DNA from: Aggregicoccus sp. 17bor-14
GTDB lineage: Bacteria; Myxococcota; Myxococcia; Myxococcales; Myxococcaceae
Assembly: GCF_009659535.1 (NCBI RefSeq)
Contig: NZ_VJZZ01000020.1
Coordinates: forward strand, 1-64,000
Direction: 5' to 3'
DNA length: 64,000 nt
Numbering within the stretch: the first letter of the stretch is position 1; each line of letters begins with the position of its first letter. The notes beneath the pieces are model-generated. The model ran no database searches and had not been told where the DNA came from. It worked only from the letters and a program-made list of their open reading frames with translations. Below, piece after piece: positions 39,009 to 47,576 of this stretch. A program made the translations under genes and the position numbers.

Positions 39009-39577
39009 AGCGCCCGTGCGCAGCGGCATCGCTCGACGCGCAGCCGGCGCCTCACGCGCGGGCGTGGACACGCGAGAGTGGCGCGCGGCCCACGGCCTCG
39101 AGAAGGAGAGGCCGGGGAGGGGACGAGGCTTCTCCGGGTGGGAAAAGCCGTCCACGACGCGCGGGACTGCTGTCCCGAAAGGAGACGCCCCTCCCGGGCG
39201 CGGACCGGCGCGCGATGCAAAAACGTAAAATCCTATTTTACGCATTTGCGCGCCGCGGCTGTCGGCTCCGGAGGGGGCCGCACGAGGAGTGAAGCGCGGC
39301 TCGGTGCCTCGAGGCTGGCCCGTAGAACGGACGTTTCGCTTCACGCCGAGGCGGGGCGGCGGGGTGTGGAAGGAAGCTTCGTTCAGGACGGCGCGAAGGT
39401 GAGCCGTCTCGCCCGCGCGCGAACGTGTCACCCCTGAGCGATGCGTGCCGGCAGCGCCCCACCGAGAGCGGCCGTAGCGCTCCGCCACCCTTCCGGTCCT
39501 GGTGCTCCCACAGGCCAGCCCGCGACAACGGACAGCGCGGGGAAGGCCTGGCGTCCTGAGAGGCCTGCGGCCACCCA
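39009..39577. other. 569-bp gene-free region
   Basis: No open frame here has codon bias or family features I can support. The only distinct structure is an AT-rich palindrome at 39217-39249. The region separates the AraC gene from the convergent arylesterase gene, so it should hold only termination signals unless an RNA or small gene is present. Confidence 0.5.
39217..39249. repeat. AT-rich 15-bp-arm palindrome
   Basis: GCAAAAACGTAAAAT and ATTTTACGCATTTGC pair at 13 of 15 positions around a CCT loop; the inner 8 bp are perfect. Base composition is far from that of the surroundings. It could be an operator, a hairpin terminator between convergent genes, or the remnant of a small mobile element. 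Confidence 0.6.
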
Positions 39578-40315
39578 CTACTGCGCGGGAGCGCCTGCCG
39601 GTGCCGAGTCCGTCCGGGGCGCAGCCGGCTTCCCCTTCTTCGCCGGCGCGGACGCGGCAGGCGCCTCCAAGAGCGGCGCGAGCGCGGGCCACACATGGTC
39701 GCGCAACTTGGGCTGCGCGGCGGCCACCGGGTGGATGCCATCCGCCTGGAAGGCGCTGCGGTCCTGCGCGATGGGCTCGAGGAGGAAGGGCAGCAGCGGC
39801 ACGCCGTTGTCCCGGGCCACGGTCTGGTAGTTCTGCGCGAAGCCCTCGGTGAAGGCGCGGCCGAAGTTCGGAGGCAGCCGGATGCCCACCAGGAGCACCC
39901 GCGCCCCCGCGCCCTTCGCCGCCTTCACCATGCGGTCCAGGTTCGCGCGCATCTGCTCGAGTGGCAGGCCGCGCAGGCCGTCGTTCCCGCCCAGCTCCAG
40001 CACCACCACCTGCGGATGGGTGCGCGCGAGCTCCGCGGCGATGCGCGCTGCACCTCCTGCCGTGGTCTCACCGCTGACGCTCGCATTCACGAGCCGCCAG
40101 CCGGGCTTCTCCTTCGCGAGGCGCTCGGCCGTCAGCGCCACCCAGCCCTCCGAGGCGGCGAGGCCGTAGCCCGCGGAGAGCGAGTCTCCGAACACCAGCA
40201 CCGTGCGCTGGGGCTCGGCCGCCTGGGCGCCAGCCGCCGCGAGCAGCAGCAGCAGCCCCAGCGCGAACGCACGTTGAGAACCGCCCGGTCTTCCTGCATA
40301 TCGAAGCATGTCCAT
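39578..40315 (-). CDS. TesA-like arylesterase / acyl-hydrolase (SGNH family)
   Basis: A 245-residue periplasmic SGNH hydrolase related to TesA/lysophospholipase L1. The signal peptide ends about GAQAAEP (residue 31); block I is VLVFGDSLSAGYGL, block III VVVLELGGNDGLRGL, block V FQADGIHPVAAAQP. The C-terminus has a Lys/Pro/Ala tail. ATG codons at 40315 and 40309 are both possible, with GGAGG 12 bases before the first. It is divergent from an ABC ATPase gene, the conserved tesA-ybbA-ybbP arrangement, and the two 5' ends overlap. Confidence 0.88.
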   Translation of the reverse strand: MDMLRYAGRPGGSQRAFALGLLLLLAAAGAQAAEPQRTVLVFGDSLSAGYGLAASEGWVALTAERLAKEKPGWRLVNASVSGETTAGGAARIAAELARTHPQVVVLELGGNDGLRGLPLEQMRANLDRMVKAAKGAGARVLLVGIRLPPNFGRAFTEGFAQNYQTVARDNGVPLLPFLLEPIAQDRSAFQADGIHPVAAAQPKLRDHVWPALAPLLEAPAASAPAKKGKPAAPRTDSAPAGAPAQ

Positions 40316-41051
40316 GGTCGATAACACCTCCACCGCCGGCGCGCCCGTGCGAGTCCCCGCTGCGCACGTGCCGGCCCTCGAGGTGCGCGGGCTGGGCAAG
40401 CGGGTCCCCCTGCCGAGCGGCGCGCTCACCATCCTGGAGGACGTGGGCTTTCGCATCGAGCACGGGGACACGGTGGCCATCGTGGGCGCCTCGGGCTCGG
40501 GCAAGAGCACCCTGCTGTCCCTGGTCGCGGGGCTGGACCTGCCCACCGACGGCAGCGTGCTCCTGGACGGAGAGCCCCTGTCCTCACTGGACGAGGACGG
40601 GCGCGCCCGGGTGCGCGGCGAGAAGGTGGGCTTCGTGTTCCAGAGCTTCCAGCTGCTGCCCTCGCTCACCGCGCTGGAGAACGTGATGCTCCCCCTGGAG
40701 CTGCGCGGGGACGCGCAGGTGGAGGCGCCGGCGCGCGCCATCCTGGAGAAGGTGGGGTTGGGAGAGCGCCTCGGGCACTACCCGCGCCAGCTGTCCGGCG
40801 GCGAGCAGCAGCGGGTGGCGCTCGCGCGCGCCTTCGTCACCCGGCCCGCGCTGCTCTTCGCGGACGAGCCCACCGGCAACCTGGACACGCACACGGGCGA
40901 GAGCATCATCGCACTGCTCTTCGCGCTGAATGCGGACGCGGGCACCACCTTGGTGCTCGTCACCCACGACGAGCACCTCGCGCGCCGCTGCGGCCGGCTC
41001 CTGCGGCTGGACGGCGGGCGGCTCGTGCACGACGGGAGCCCCGCGCGGTGA
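40308..41051 (+). CDS. ABC transporter ATP-binding protein, YbbA/LolD type
   Basis: A 247-residue ATPase. Walker A is VGASGSGKST (about 63-72), the Q-loop VFQSFQLLPSLTALENVMLP, signature LSGGEQQRVALARAF, Walker B LLFADEPTGNLD and His-loop THDEHLAR. It belongs to the MacB/LolD/YbbA group that works with FtsX-type permeases. The permease gene starts in its stop codon (GTGA at 41048-41051). ATG codons at 40308 and 40314 are possible; the first would overlap the divergent arylesterase gene's start by up to 8 bp. Export of a lipid or acylated substrate is inferred from the esterase neighbour. Confidence 0.9.
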   Translation: MSMVDNTSTAGAPVRVPAAHVPALEVRGLGKRVPLPSGALTILEDVGFRIEHGDTVAIVGASGSGKSTLLSLVAGLDLPTDGSVLLDGEPLSSLDEDGRARVRGEKVGFVFQSFQLLPSLTALENVMLPLELRGDAQVEAPARAILEKVGLGERLGHYPRQLSGGEQQRVALARAFVTRPALLFADEPTGNLDTHTGESIIALLFALNADAGTTLVLVTHDEHLARRCGRLLRLDGGRLVHDGSPAR

Positions 41052-43588
41052 GGGCCCTGCGCATGGCGGGGCGCCAGCTGCGGCGCGACCTGCGGGCAGG
41101 CGAGGTGCGCATCCTCTTCGCCGCCGTGGTGCTCGCAGTGCTGGCCATCTCCGCGGTGGGCTTCGTCACCGAGCGGGCGGAGCGTGCGCTCTCGCGCGAG
41201 GCGAACCGGATGCTGGGCGGCGACGTGGTGCTGCGCGCGGACGCGCCCCTCGAGGGCCCCTTGCGCGACGCGGCGCGGGCCCCCGGCCTGCAGAGCGCGG
41301 AGACGCGCGAGCTGCAGAGCATGGTGCGGGTCGAGGGGCGGGAGGGCGCGCTGCGCCTCGGCGAGCTGCGTGCCCTGGGCGCGGGCTTCCCCTTGCGAGG
41401 CGCCTTCCGCCTGCAGGAGAGCGCCAAGGGCCCCGAGCGCAGCGAGCCGGGCATCCCCGCGCGCGGCACGGTGTGGCTGGGGCGCGCGGGCGCGGAGACG
41501 CTGGGCGCGCACGTGGGCGACACGCTGGTGCTCGGAGACCTGCCACTGCGGCTCACCGCGCTGGTGGCCCAGGAGCCGGACGCCTCGCTCGACCTCTTCG
41601 ACTTCGCGCCCAAGGTGTTCCTCAACCTCGAGGACCTGCAGGCCACGGGGCTGGTGCAGGAGGGCAGCCGCATCCGCTACCGGCTGGTGGTGGCAGGGGA
41701 ACCGCAGGCCGTGGCGCGCTTCACCGCGGCCGCACGCGCGGGGCTGCAGCGCGGGCAGCGCGTGGAGACGGCGCGCGACGCGCAGCCCCAGGTGCGCACC
41801 ACGCTGGACCGCGCGGGGCGCTTCCTCGGGCTCTCGGCGATGGTGGCCGTGGTGCTCGCGGCGGTGGCGGTGGCCATGGCCGCGCGCCGCCACGCCGAGC
41901 GCCACCTGTCGGGCGCAGCCGTGATGCGCTGCCTCGGCGCGAGCCAGCGCACGCTGGTGGGCGTGTACGTGGGGGAGCTGCTGCTGCTGGGCCTCGTCGC
42001 CTGCAGCGCGGGCGTGGCGCTCGCCTTTGCGCTGCAGGGGGGCGTGGGCCTCCTGCTCGAGCGCGCGCTGGGGCTCTCGCTGCCCGCGGCGGGACTCGCG
42101 CCTGCGCTGCGCGGCTACGGCGTGGGGCTGGTGGTGCTGCTCGCCTTCGGAGCGCCGCCGGTGCTCTCGCTGCGCCGGGTGCCGCCCTTGCGCGTGCTGC
42201 GGCGGGACCTCGACCCCACCGAGCCCAGCGCGTGGCTCGTGGCGCTCGCGGCGCTGGGGGGCCTCGCGGCGCTCTTGTGGTGGCAGGCCGGCTCCGCGCA
42301 GCTCGCTGCGGCGATGCTCATCGGCATCGCGGCCACGCTCGCGGTGCTGGCAGCGCTCGCCTGGGCGCTCATCCACGTGCTGCGGAGGCTTCGCGGGCGG
42401 CTGCGCGGCTCCTTGCGCTACGGGCTCGCCAACGTGAGCCGGCGCGCGGGCAGCAGCGTGGCGCAGGTGGCGGCGCTGGGCCTCGGGCTGATGGCGCTCT
42501 TGCTGCTCACCTTCGTGCGCACGAGCCTCCTGGACCGCTGGCAGCGCGCGCTCACGCGCGAGGCCCCCAACCGCTTCGTCATCAACGTGCAGCAGGACCA
42601 GGCCGCGCAGGTGCACGCCTTCCTCGCGGCGCAAGGAGTCCCCGAGCCCACGCTCTACCCCATGGTGCGCGGCCGCCTCGTCGCGCACAACGGCGAGCCG
42701 GTGAAGCCGCCCGCGCAGGAGTCCGCAGAGCCGCAGGACCCGGAGCGCAGCGAGGAGGAGCAGCGCGCGCAACGGCGGGTGGACCGCGAGTTCAACCTCT
42801 CCATGGCGGACGCGCTGCGCCCTGACAACACGGTGACGGAGGGCCGCTTCTGGGACCGCAAGCCGCCTGCGAGGCCCGAGGTCTCGGTGGAAGAGCGCTT
42901 CGCGAAGTCACTGGGCTGGAAGCTCGGGGACCGCGTGGCCTTCGACATCGCGGGGCAGCGCTTCGAGGCCACCGTCACCTCCCTGCGCAAGGTGGACTGG
43001 GAGAGCTTCCGGCCCAACTTCTTCGTCGTGGCCTCGCCCGGTGCGCTCGCGGGCTATCCCGCCAGCTACATCACGGCGGTGCGCGTGCCGGCCGAGCGCC
43101 CGCGCTTCACCGCCGAGCTGGTGCAGCGCTTCCCCAACCTCTCGGTCATCGACGTGGAGGCGGCGCTCGCCCAGGCGCGCGCGACGGCGGACCAGGTGTC
43201 CACGGTGGTGCAGGCGGTGTTCGCGTTCTCGCTCGCGGCAGGGCTGCTGGTGCTGATGGCCGCGGTGAGCGCGAGCCAGGACGAGCGGCTGCTCGAGGGC
43301 GGGGTGATGCGCGTGCTGGGCGGCAGCCGGCGCCAGCTGCGCTTCGCGCAGGCCTCCGAGTTCGCGGCGCTGGGGCTGCTCGCGGGAGTGACCGCGGCGC
43401 TCGCGGCCTCGGTGCTCGCAGGCGTCATCGCCACGCGGGTGCTCGAGCTTCCGTGGGAGGCGGACTGGAAGATGGCGGCGGTAGGGGGCGCAGCCGGGAT
43501 GCTCGCGGCGCTCGGCGCGGGGCTCTTCGCCACGCGCCGCGTGCTGGATGCGCCCCCGTCCGTCACCCTGCGGGAGCTGCAGGGCTAG
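41048..43588 (+). CDS. FtsX-like ABC permease, YbbP type
   Basis: An 846-residue permease. A helix near residue 20-40 is followed by a large periplasmic domain (about 45-265), a cluster of helices (about 265-500), a second periplasmic domain (about 505-725) and terminal helices (about 725-840). The paired FtsX-like modules show SAMVAVVLAAVAVAMAARRHAERHL and the late DERLLEGGVMRVLGGSRRQLRFAQASEF. GTG start overlapping the ATPase stop. The order esterase, ATPase, permease is conserved in proteobacteria; function unknown. Its TAG stop overlaps the stop of the convergent gene within CTAG. Confidence 0.9.
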   Translation: MRALRMAGRQLRRDLRAGEVRILFAAVVLAVLAISAVGFVTERAERALSREANRMLGGDVVLRADAPLEGPLRDAARAPGLQSAETRELQSMVRVEGREGALRLGELRALGAGFPLRGAFRLQESAKGPERSEPGIPARGTVWLGRAGAETLGAHVGDTLVLGDLPLRLTALVAQEPDASLDLFDFAPKVFLNLEDLQATGLVQEGSRIRYRLVVAGEPQAVARFTAAARAGLQRGQRVETARDAQPQVRTTLDRAGRFLGLSAMVAVVLAAVAVAMAARRHAERHLSGAAVMRCLGASQRTLVGVYVGELLLLGLVACSAGVALAFALQGGVGLLLERALGLSLPAAGLAPALRGYGVGLVVLLAFGAPPVLSLRRVPPLRVLRRDLDPTEPSAWLVALAALGGLAALLWWQAGSAQLAAAMLIGIAATLAVLAALAWALIHVLRRLRGRLRGSLRYGLANVSRRAGSSVAQVAALGLGLMALLLLTFVRTSLLDRWQRALTREAPNRFVINVQQDQAAQVHAFLAAQGVPEPTLYPMVRGRLVAHNGEPVKPPAQESAEPQDPERSEEEQRAQRRVDREFNLSMADALRPDNTVTEGRFWDRKPPARPEVSVEERFAKSLGWKLGDRVAFDIAGQRFEATVTSLRKVDWESFRPNFFVVASPGALAGYPASYITAVRVPAERPRFTAELVQRFPNLSVIDVEAALAQARATADQVSTVVQAVFAFSLAAGLLVLMAAVSASQDERLLEGGVMRVLGGSRRQLRFAQASEFAALGLLAGVTAALAASVLAGVIATRVLELPWEADWKMAAVGGAAGMLAALGAGLFATRRVLDAPPSVTLRELQG

Positions 43589-44145
43589 AAGAGCACGAGC
43601 GCCGTGAAGGGCAGCCACTGGAAGCCGAACTGGTCCGTGCTCCAGCGCCCGAGGAAGGGGCCCACCGCGAACGTCGTCGCGAAGCGCAGGGGACCCACGC
43701 CAACGCTCGGCTGGAGGAAGGCGCCGATGAAGGTCGCGCCCAGGAGGCCGTCCTGGGGCCAGACCGGCGCCGAGAGGCGCAGCCCCGCGTCCAGCGCCCA
43801 CCGGTGGTCGCCGCCGAAGCGCAGGGCTGCCGAGAGATGCCCGAGCTCCGCAGCCGGGCCGCTGTAGCCCGGGCTGAAGACGGTCGAGCGGCCCTCCTGC
43901 TTCGACCCCTTCGGGAAGCTGAACAGGCCCATCTGCACGCCGATCCCCGCTTCGAGCGAGAGCGCGAGCTGGTTCTCGAGTGGGATCTGCACGCCGCCGC
44001 CCACGCCGAGCAGGCCGATGATCAGCTGATAGCGGAAGGCGACCGGCACGTCCGGCGCCGCAGCCTGTTTCTCGTGGATGCGGGGGGCGGGCTCGGTGAA
44101 CGGAAGCGATGCGAGGAGGAGCGCGAGAGGGAGAGCGCTGAGCAT
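43585..44145 (-). CDS. Probable outer-membrane beta-barrel protein, unknown function
   Basis: A 186-residue protein with a signal peptide (Leu/Ala-rich to about residue 16) and a mature part of alternating polar and apolar residues in about eight strands: FRYQLIIGLLGVGGGVQI, LALSLEAGIGVQMGLF, LSAALRFGG, WALDAGLRLSAPVW and a C-terminal ALVLF ending in Phe, as in outer-membrane barrels. Function unknown. The ATG at 44145 has GGACGGAC upstream. The stop overlaps the YbbP-type permease stop on the other strand. Confidence 0.7.
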   Translation of the reverse strand: MLSALPLALLLASLPFTEPAPRIHEKQAAAPDVPVAFRYQLIIGLLGVGGGVQIPLENQLALSLEAGIGVQMGLFSFPKGSKQEGRSTVFSPGYSGPAAELGHLSAALRFGGDHRWALDAGLRLSAPVWPQDGLLGATFIGAFLQPSVGVGPLRFATTFAVGPFLGRWSTDQFGFQWLPFTALVLF

Positions 44146-44257
44146 GCAGGTGTCCGTCCCCTGCGCCGCTGCGGTGCCGGCCCTGATCGCACCGGCGGTA
44201 CACGGGACGCGCGGACTCTACCGCCTCCGCGCTCACCGGGAACTGCCCTGCGTGCGC

Positions 44258-44689
44258 TCAGCTCAGAAGCAGTCGCTCGAGCGCTGCGCGCAGCGGCTCG
44301 GGGATGGGCACGGCGCGGCGGGACTCGCGCCCGACGAACACGTGCACGAAGTAGCCGTGCGCCGCGGCCTGCGTCTCGCCCTCCTTGAAGAGGGCGATGC
44401 CGTAGGTCACCGAGCGCTGCCCCAGCTTGTCCACGCGCAGCCCTGCGCGCAGCTGGTCCGGGTAGGCGAGCGGCGCGCGGTAGCTGCAGTGCGACTCCAC
44501 CACCAGGCCGATGACCGGGCCCTGGTGGATGTCGAGGCCCCCCTCGTGGATGAGGTAGTGGTTCGCGACCGTGTCGAAGTAGCTGTAGTAGGTGACGTTG
44601 TTGATGTGGCCGTAGGTGTCGTTGTCCATCCACCGGGTGGTGATGGGCAGGAAGTAGCGGTAGCGCTCGGGGGTCTCGGCGTCGCTCAT
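44258..44689 (-). CDS. Hotdog-fold acyl-CoA thioesterase (4-hydroxybenzoyl-CoA thioesterase-like)
   Basis: A 143-residue hotdog protein. The N-terminal [23 protein letters not shown] has the catalytic Asp and the DxxGHxNN pattern of the 4HBT/YbgC family; [29 protein letters not shown] and [29 protein letters not shown] complete the fold. It hydrolyses acyl-CoA thioesters; chain preference is unknown. The ATG at 44689 lies five bases beyond the stop of the transhydrogenase gene, so both are likely one transcript. Confidence 0.9.
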   Translation of the reverse strand: MSDAETPERYRYFLPITTRWMDNDTYGHINNVTYYSYFDTVANHYLIHEGGLDIHQGPVIGLVVESHCSYRAPLAYPDQLRAGLRVDKLGQRSVTYGIALFKEGETQAAAHGYFVHVFVGRESRRAVPIPEPLRAALERLLLS

Positions 44690-44694
44690 GGGGC

Positions 44695-46002
44695 TCACCA
44701 GTAGCGCAGCGCTGCCCGGAAGAGGCGGCCGAGCACCGCGCCGTCCACCGGGCGCGGGGCGTTCTGCAGCAGGCGCTGCTGCGGGAGGGTGCCCGCGGTG
44801 AGCGCCTCCACGTCCTCGGCCGTGTAGCCCACGCCGCTCAGGCCGTTGGGGATGCCCACCGCGCGCATGAGGTGCATGAGCCGCTGCGCGAGCACCTCGC
44901 CCGCCTCCGCCGTGCCCGCGCCCTGGGCGTCCGCCCCCAGCCAGCGCGCCGCCTCGAGGTGGCGCTCGGGGCAGGCCTCGGCGGTGAAGCGGAACACGGC
45001 GGGCGCGTTGAGGATGACGGACATCCCGTGCGGAACCATCGGCCCGTCGGCCGGGTAGCCCGCAGGGCGGAAGTCGCGCACCAGGCCCGCCACCGCGTAC
45101 GCCATGCCGTGCGGCGCGTGCACGCCCGCGTTGCCGAAGGCGATGCCCGCGAGCGTGGAGGCCCACATGAGCTGCTCGCGCGCCTCGGCGTCCTGCGCGT
45201 CCTTCACTGCGCGCTCGAGGTAGAGCCCCATCAGCCGCAGCGCCTCGCGGCAGCCGAGGTCGCTCCAGGGGTTCGCGCCCTGGCTCATGGGCCGCAGGGT
45301 GGGGCGCGCGGGGGCGGGGCGGCGCACGTAGGTGCGCGCGGTGAAGGACTCCAGGGCGTGACTCAGCACGTCCAGGCCGCTCGCCGCCACCACCTCGCCG
45401 GGAAGGCTCGAGGTGCAGTCTGGATCGATGAGCGCCTCGGTGGGCCGCAGCGCGGGCGAGGCGATGCCCGTCTTCGCCTCGAGCGAGAGCAGGTCGAAGA
45501 TGGCGATGCCGGTGACCTCGCTGCCGGTGCCCGAGGTGGTGGGGCAGGCGAGGTGCGGGCGCAGTGGGCCGGGCACCGCGCGCCCCTCGCCCACGGGCGC
45601 GTTCACGTAGGCGAGCAGCTCGGCGGGGTGGGTGGCGTAGAGGTTCGCCGCCTTGCAGGTGTCGATGACCGAGCCGCCGCCGAGCGACACGTAACCGTCC
45701 GGCTTCACCTCCGCCGCGAAGCGCGCGGCCTCGAGGAAGGAGCGGTCGGTGGGCTCCACCTGCACCCCGGTATAGGTCACGACGTCCAGCCCCGCGGCCT
45801 GCAGTGCGCGGCGCACGGCCTCGAAGGCGGGCAGGGCGCTCACGCGCGCGTCGGAGAAGAGCGCCACGCGGCGCATCCCCAGCGCGCGGGCGCGGTCGCC
45901 CGCCTCCGCGAGGCAGCCCCGGCCGAAGGTGATGCGCGAGGCGTCGATGGTGAAGGCGCCGTCGCAGCCCTCGCCCACGGGGTGGTAGTGGCAGCAGTCC
46001 AT
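44695..46002 (-). CDS. Hydroxyacid-oxoacid transhydrogenase (ADHFE1-like iron alcohol dehydrogenase)
   Basis: A 435-residue iron-containing alcohol dehydrogenase. Motif blocks match the ADHFE1/HOT branch: [107 protein letters not shown] and [17 protein letters not shown]. In animals this enzyme couples 4-hydroxybutyrate oxidation to reduction of 2-oxoglutarate without free NAD. Metal-ligand Asp and His residues are present. The N-terminus has Cys-Cys and HYHP. The ATG at 46002 has GGAGG upstream. Downstream thioesterase suggests hydroxyacid or acyl-CoA metabolism. Confidence 0.88.
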   Translation of the reverse strand: MDCCHYHPVGEGCDGAFTIDASRITFGRGCLAEAGDRARALGMRRVALFSDARVSALPAFEAVRRALQAAGLDVVTYTGVQVEPTDRSFLEAARFAAEVKPDGYVSLGGGSVIDTCKAANLYATHPAELLAYVNAPVGEGRAVPGPLRPHLACPTTSGTGSEVTGIAIFDLLSLEAKTGIASPALRPTEALIDPDCTSSLPGEVVAASGLDVLSHALESFTARTYVRRPAPARPTLRPMSQGANPWSDLGCREALRLMGLYLERAVKDAQDAEAREQLMWASTLAGIAFGNAGVHAPHGMAYAVAGLVRDFRPAGYPADGPMVPHGMSVILNAPAVFRFTAEACPERHLEAARWLGADAQGAGTAEAGEVLAQRLMHLMRAVGIPNGLSGVGYTAEDVEALTAGTLPQQRLLQNAPRPVDGAVLGRLFRAALRYW

Positions 46003-46176
46003 CGCAATCCTCCGGTCGACCCAGACCACTCTATGGGACCTGGGGCCCACCGTGTCCTCCCTCTCCCTCTGGGAGGGTGCCGGGCGAAGCCGCGTCACTC
46101 TGCACGGGCGCGCCAGGACCCGGGGCAGGACGGCCGGAAACTGGCGCCGCCACAGCCTGCTGCGAGCATGTAGCGC

Positions 46177-46497
46177 ATGAGCAACCGCCGCTACCTGCCG
46201 CGCCTGCGCTGCCGCCTCCGCCTCCAGCTGCAGGACGGAGGGCCGCTCTTCACGGCGGACCTCTCGCCCGGAGGCTTCGCGGCGGAGTTGCTGCGCGTTC
46301 CGCGTCCGGGCACCACGGTGCACGGCACGCTGCCCTTCGGTGGGCAGGAGTTCCCCTTCACGGGGCAGGTGATGTGGGCGAAGGCGGGCGAGCCCCGGCT
46401 CAACCTGCGCGGGCGCGTCGGCGTGCGCTTCACCGGCATCGCCAACGGCTACTACGAGGCCTACCAGGCAGCGGCCGTGTCGCGCAGCGTGCGCTGA
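46177..46497 (+). CDS. Single-domain PilZ protein
   Basis: A 106-residue protein consisting of one PilZ-type domain: N-terminal RYLPRLRC supplies the RxxxR-like motif, and [13 protein letters not shown] the (D/N)xSxxG motif used to bind cyclic di-GMP, followed by strands [24 protein letters not shown] and VGVRFTGI. The first motif has the two Arg residues at a slightly shifted spacing (NRRYLPRLR), so binding is likely but not certain. It stands alone on the plus strand between the transhydrogenase and expansin genes. Confidence 0.8.
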   Translation: MSNRRYLPRLRCRLRLQLQDGGPLFTADLSPGGFAAELLRVPRPGTTVHGTLPFGGQEFPFTGQVMWAKAGEPRLNLRGRVGVRFTGIANGYYEAYQAAAVSRSVR

Positions 46498-46638
46498 GGG
46501 CTGCGGCACCGGGAGCGTCCCGCGCGGGCCGGCACTGCTCGCGCCGCAACATCCGCGGACGTCCTGCCGTCTGCTCGCCGACCGAGCGCGAGCCGCGGCG
46601 GAAGGCACCCGCACGCGGAGTCGTTACGGTCTCACACC

Positions 46639-47571
46639 ATGCGACTGCCCTCCCTCACCATCCCCTCCGCCCTGGTCTGCCTCCTCGCCGTGTCGGCGTG
46701 CGGTGAGGGCAGCGACACGGTGAGCAGCGGCGACGACCTCAGCGGGAGCGAGCGTCCCGGCGGCAACGTCAACCGCGACGCGGGCACCGGCTCGGATGCC
46801 GGAAGCGATGCGGGCAGCGGCAAGGACGCAGGCAGCGACGCGGGCACCGGGCGCGACGCAGGCACCGATGCCGGCACGCCGCCGCCGACAGGGCAGGACG
46901 CTGGCACTCCCCCGCCACCGGCGGGCGGCGGCGTGCAGCCCTTCGGCAAGGTGTACTCGGGCAAGCTGTACCTGGGCCCGGTGGAGTGGACGGGCTCCTT
47001 CTACAACGCGTGCTCGCCGTACCCCGCGCAGGTGCAGCAGGACATGGGCGGGCTGCTGGTGGGCCTGAGCAACCTCATCCCCAACACCGCGAACCTCTGC
47101 GACGCGTGCGTGTACATCACCACCGCAGCGGGCAGGACGGCGGTGGGGCGCGTGGTGACGTACGGCGACACCACGGGCGAGGGCTACCTGGACACGAGCC
47201 GCACCCTCTACACGCAGCTCACGCAGGGCGACTCCAATCCCACGCCCAACATCACCTGGCAGGTGGCCAAGTGCCCCGAGGGCCTGCCCATGCGCTACCA
47301 GTTCCAGAACGGCAGCCACCAGGACTGGACGAGCTTCTGGGTGCGCAACCCGCGGCTGCCCATCAGCAAGGTCGAGGTGAAGAGCAGCAAGAACCCCACC
47401 TGGCAGACGCTGCGCCGCGAGACGGACGGCACCTTCAACGACGACGACGGCATCGGCCTCGGGGCCTTCTCCGTGCGCGTGACGGCGGTGGACGGCCAGC
47501 AGCACGTGGATGACTTCCCCAGCTACACGGCGGGCGCGCAGCTCTACACGGGCCAGGGCAACTTCCAGTAG
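46639..47571 (+). CDS. Bacterial expansin-like lipoprotein
   Basis: A 310-residue lipoprotein. Lipobox AVSAC (Cys about 21); then an acidic linker with about eight DAG units (about 45-90) and PPPP runs; then a two-domain expansin: a double-psi barrel (about 105-210) with YSGKLYLGPVEWTGSFYNAC, LCDACVYITTAAGRTAVGRVVTYGD and YLDTSRTLYTQLT, and a beta-sandwich CBM63-like domain (about 215-305) with ITWQVAKCP, MRYQFQNGSHQDWTSFWVRNPRLPISKVEV and GAFSVRVTAVDG. Expansins loosen cellulose or peptidoglycan without hydrolysis. Lipid anchoring at the surface is unusual for the family. No nearby glycosidase. Confidence 0.82.
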   Translation: MRLPSLTIPSALVCLLAVSACGEGSDTVSSGDDLSGSERPGGNVNRDAGTGSDAGSDAGSGKDAGSDAGTGRDAGTDAGTPPPTGQDAGTPPPPAGGGVQPFGKVYSGKLYLGPVEWTGSFYNACSPYPAQVQQDMGGLLVGLSNLIPNTANLCDACVYITTAAGRTAVGRVVTYGDTTGEGYLDTSRTLYTQLTQGDSNPTPNITWQVAKCPEGLPMRYQFQNGSHQDWTSFWVRNPRLPISKVEVKSSKNPTWQTLRRETDGTFNDDDGIGLGAFSVRVTAVDGQQHVDDFPSYTAGAQLYTGQGNFQ

Positions 47572-47576
47572 CGGCG

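Noticed and set aside
39078-39437. A 119-codon open frame in the gene-free gap
   Set aside because: No codon bias, no ribosome site, Arg/Gly-rich low-complexity product, and it crosses the palindrome. A 25-codon frame starting at 39215 is also explained by the palindrome, which encodes a similar peptide on both strands.
46040-46090. Possible fourth copy of the stop-proximal hairpin repeat (CCTCCCTCTCCCTCTGGGAGGG)
   Set aside because: It shares only the CT/GA-rich arms, lacks the GGGTGAGGG tail, and lies upstream of genes on both strands rather than after a stop codon.
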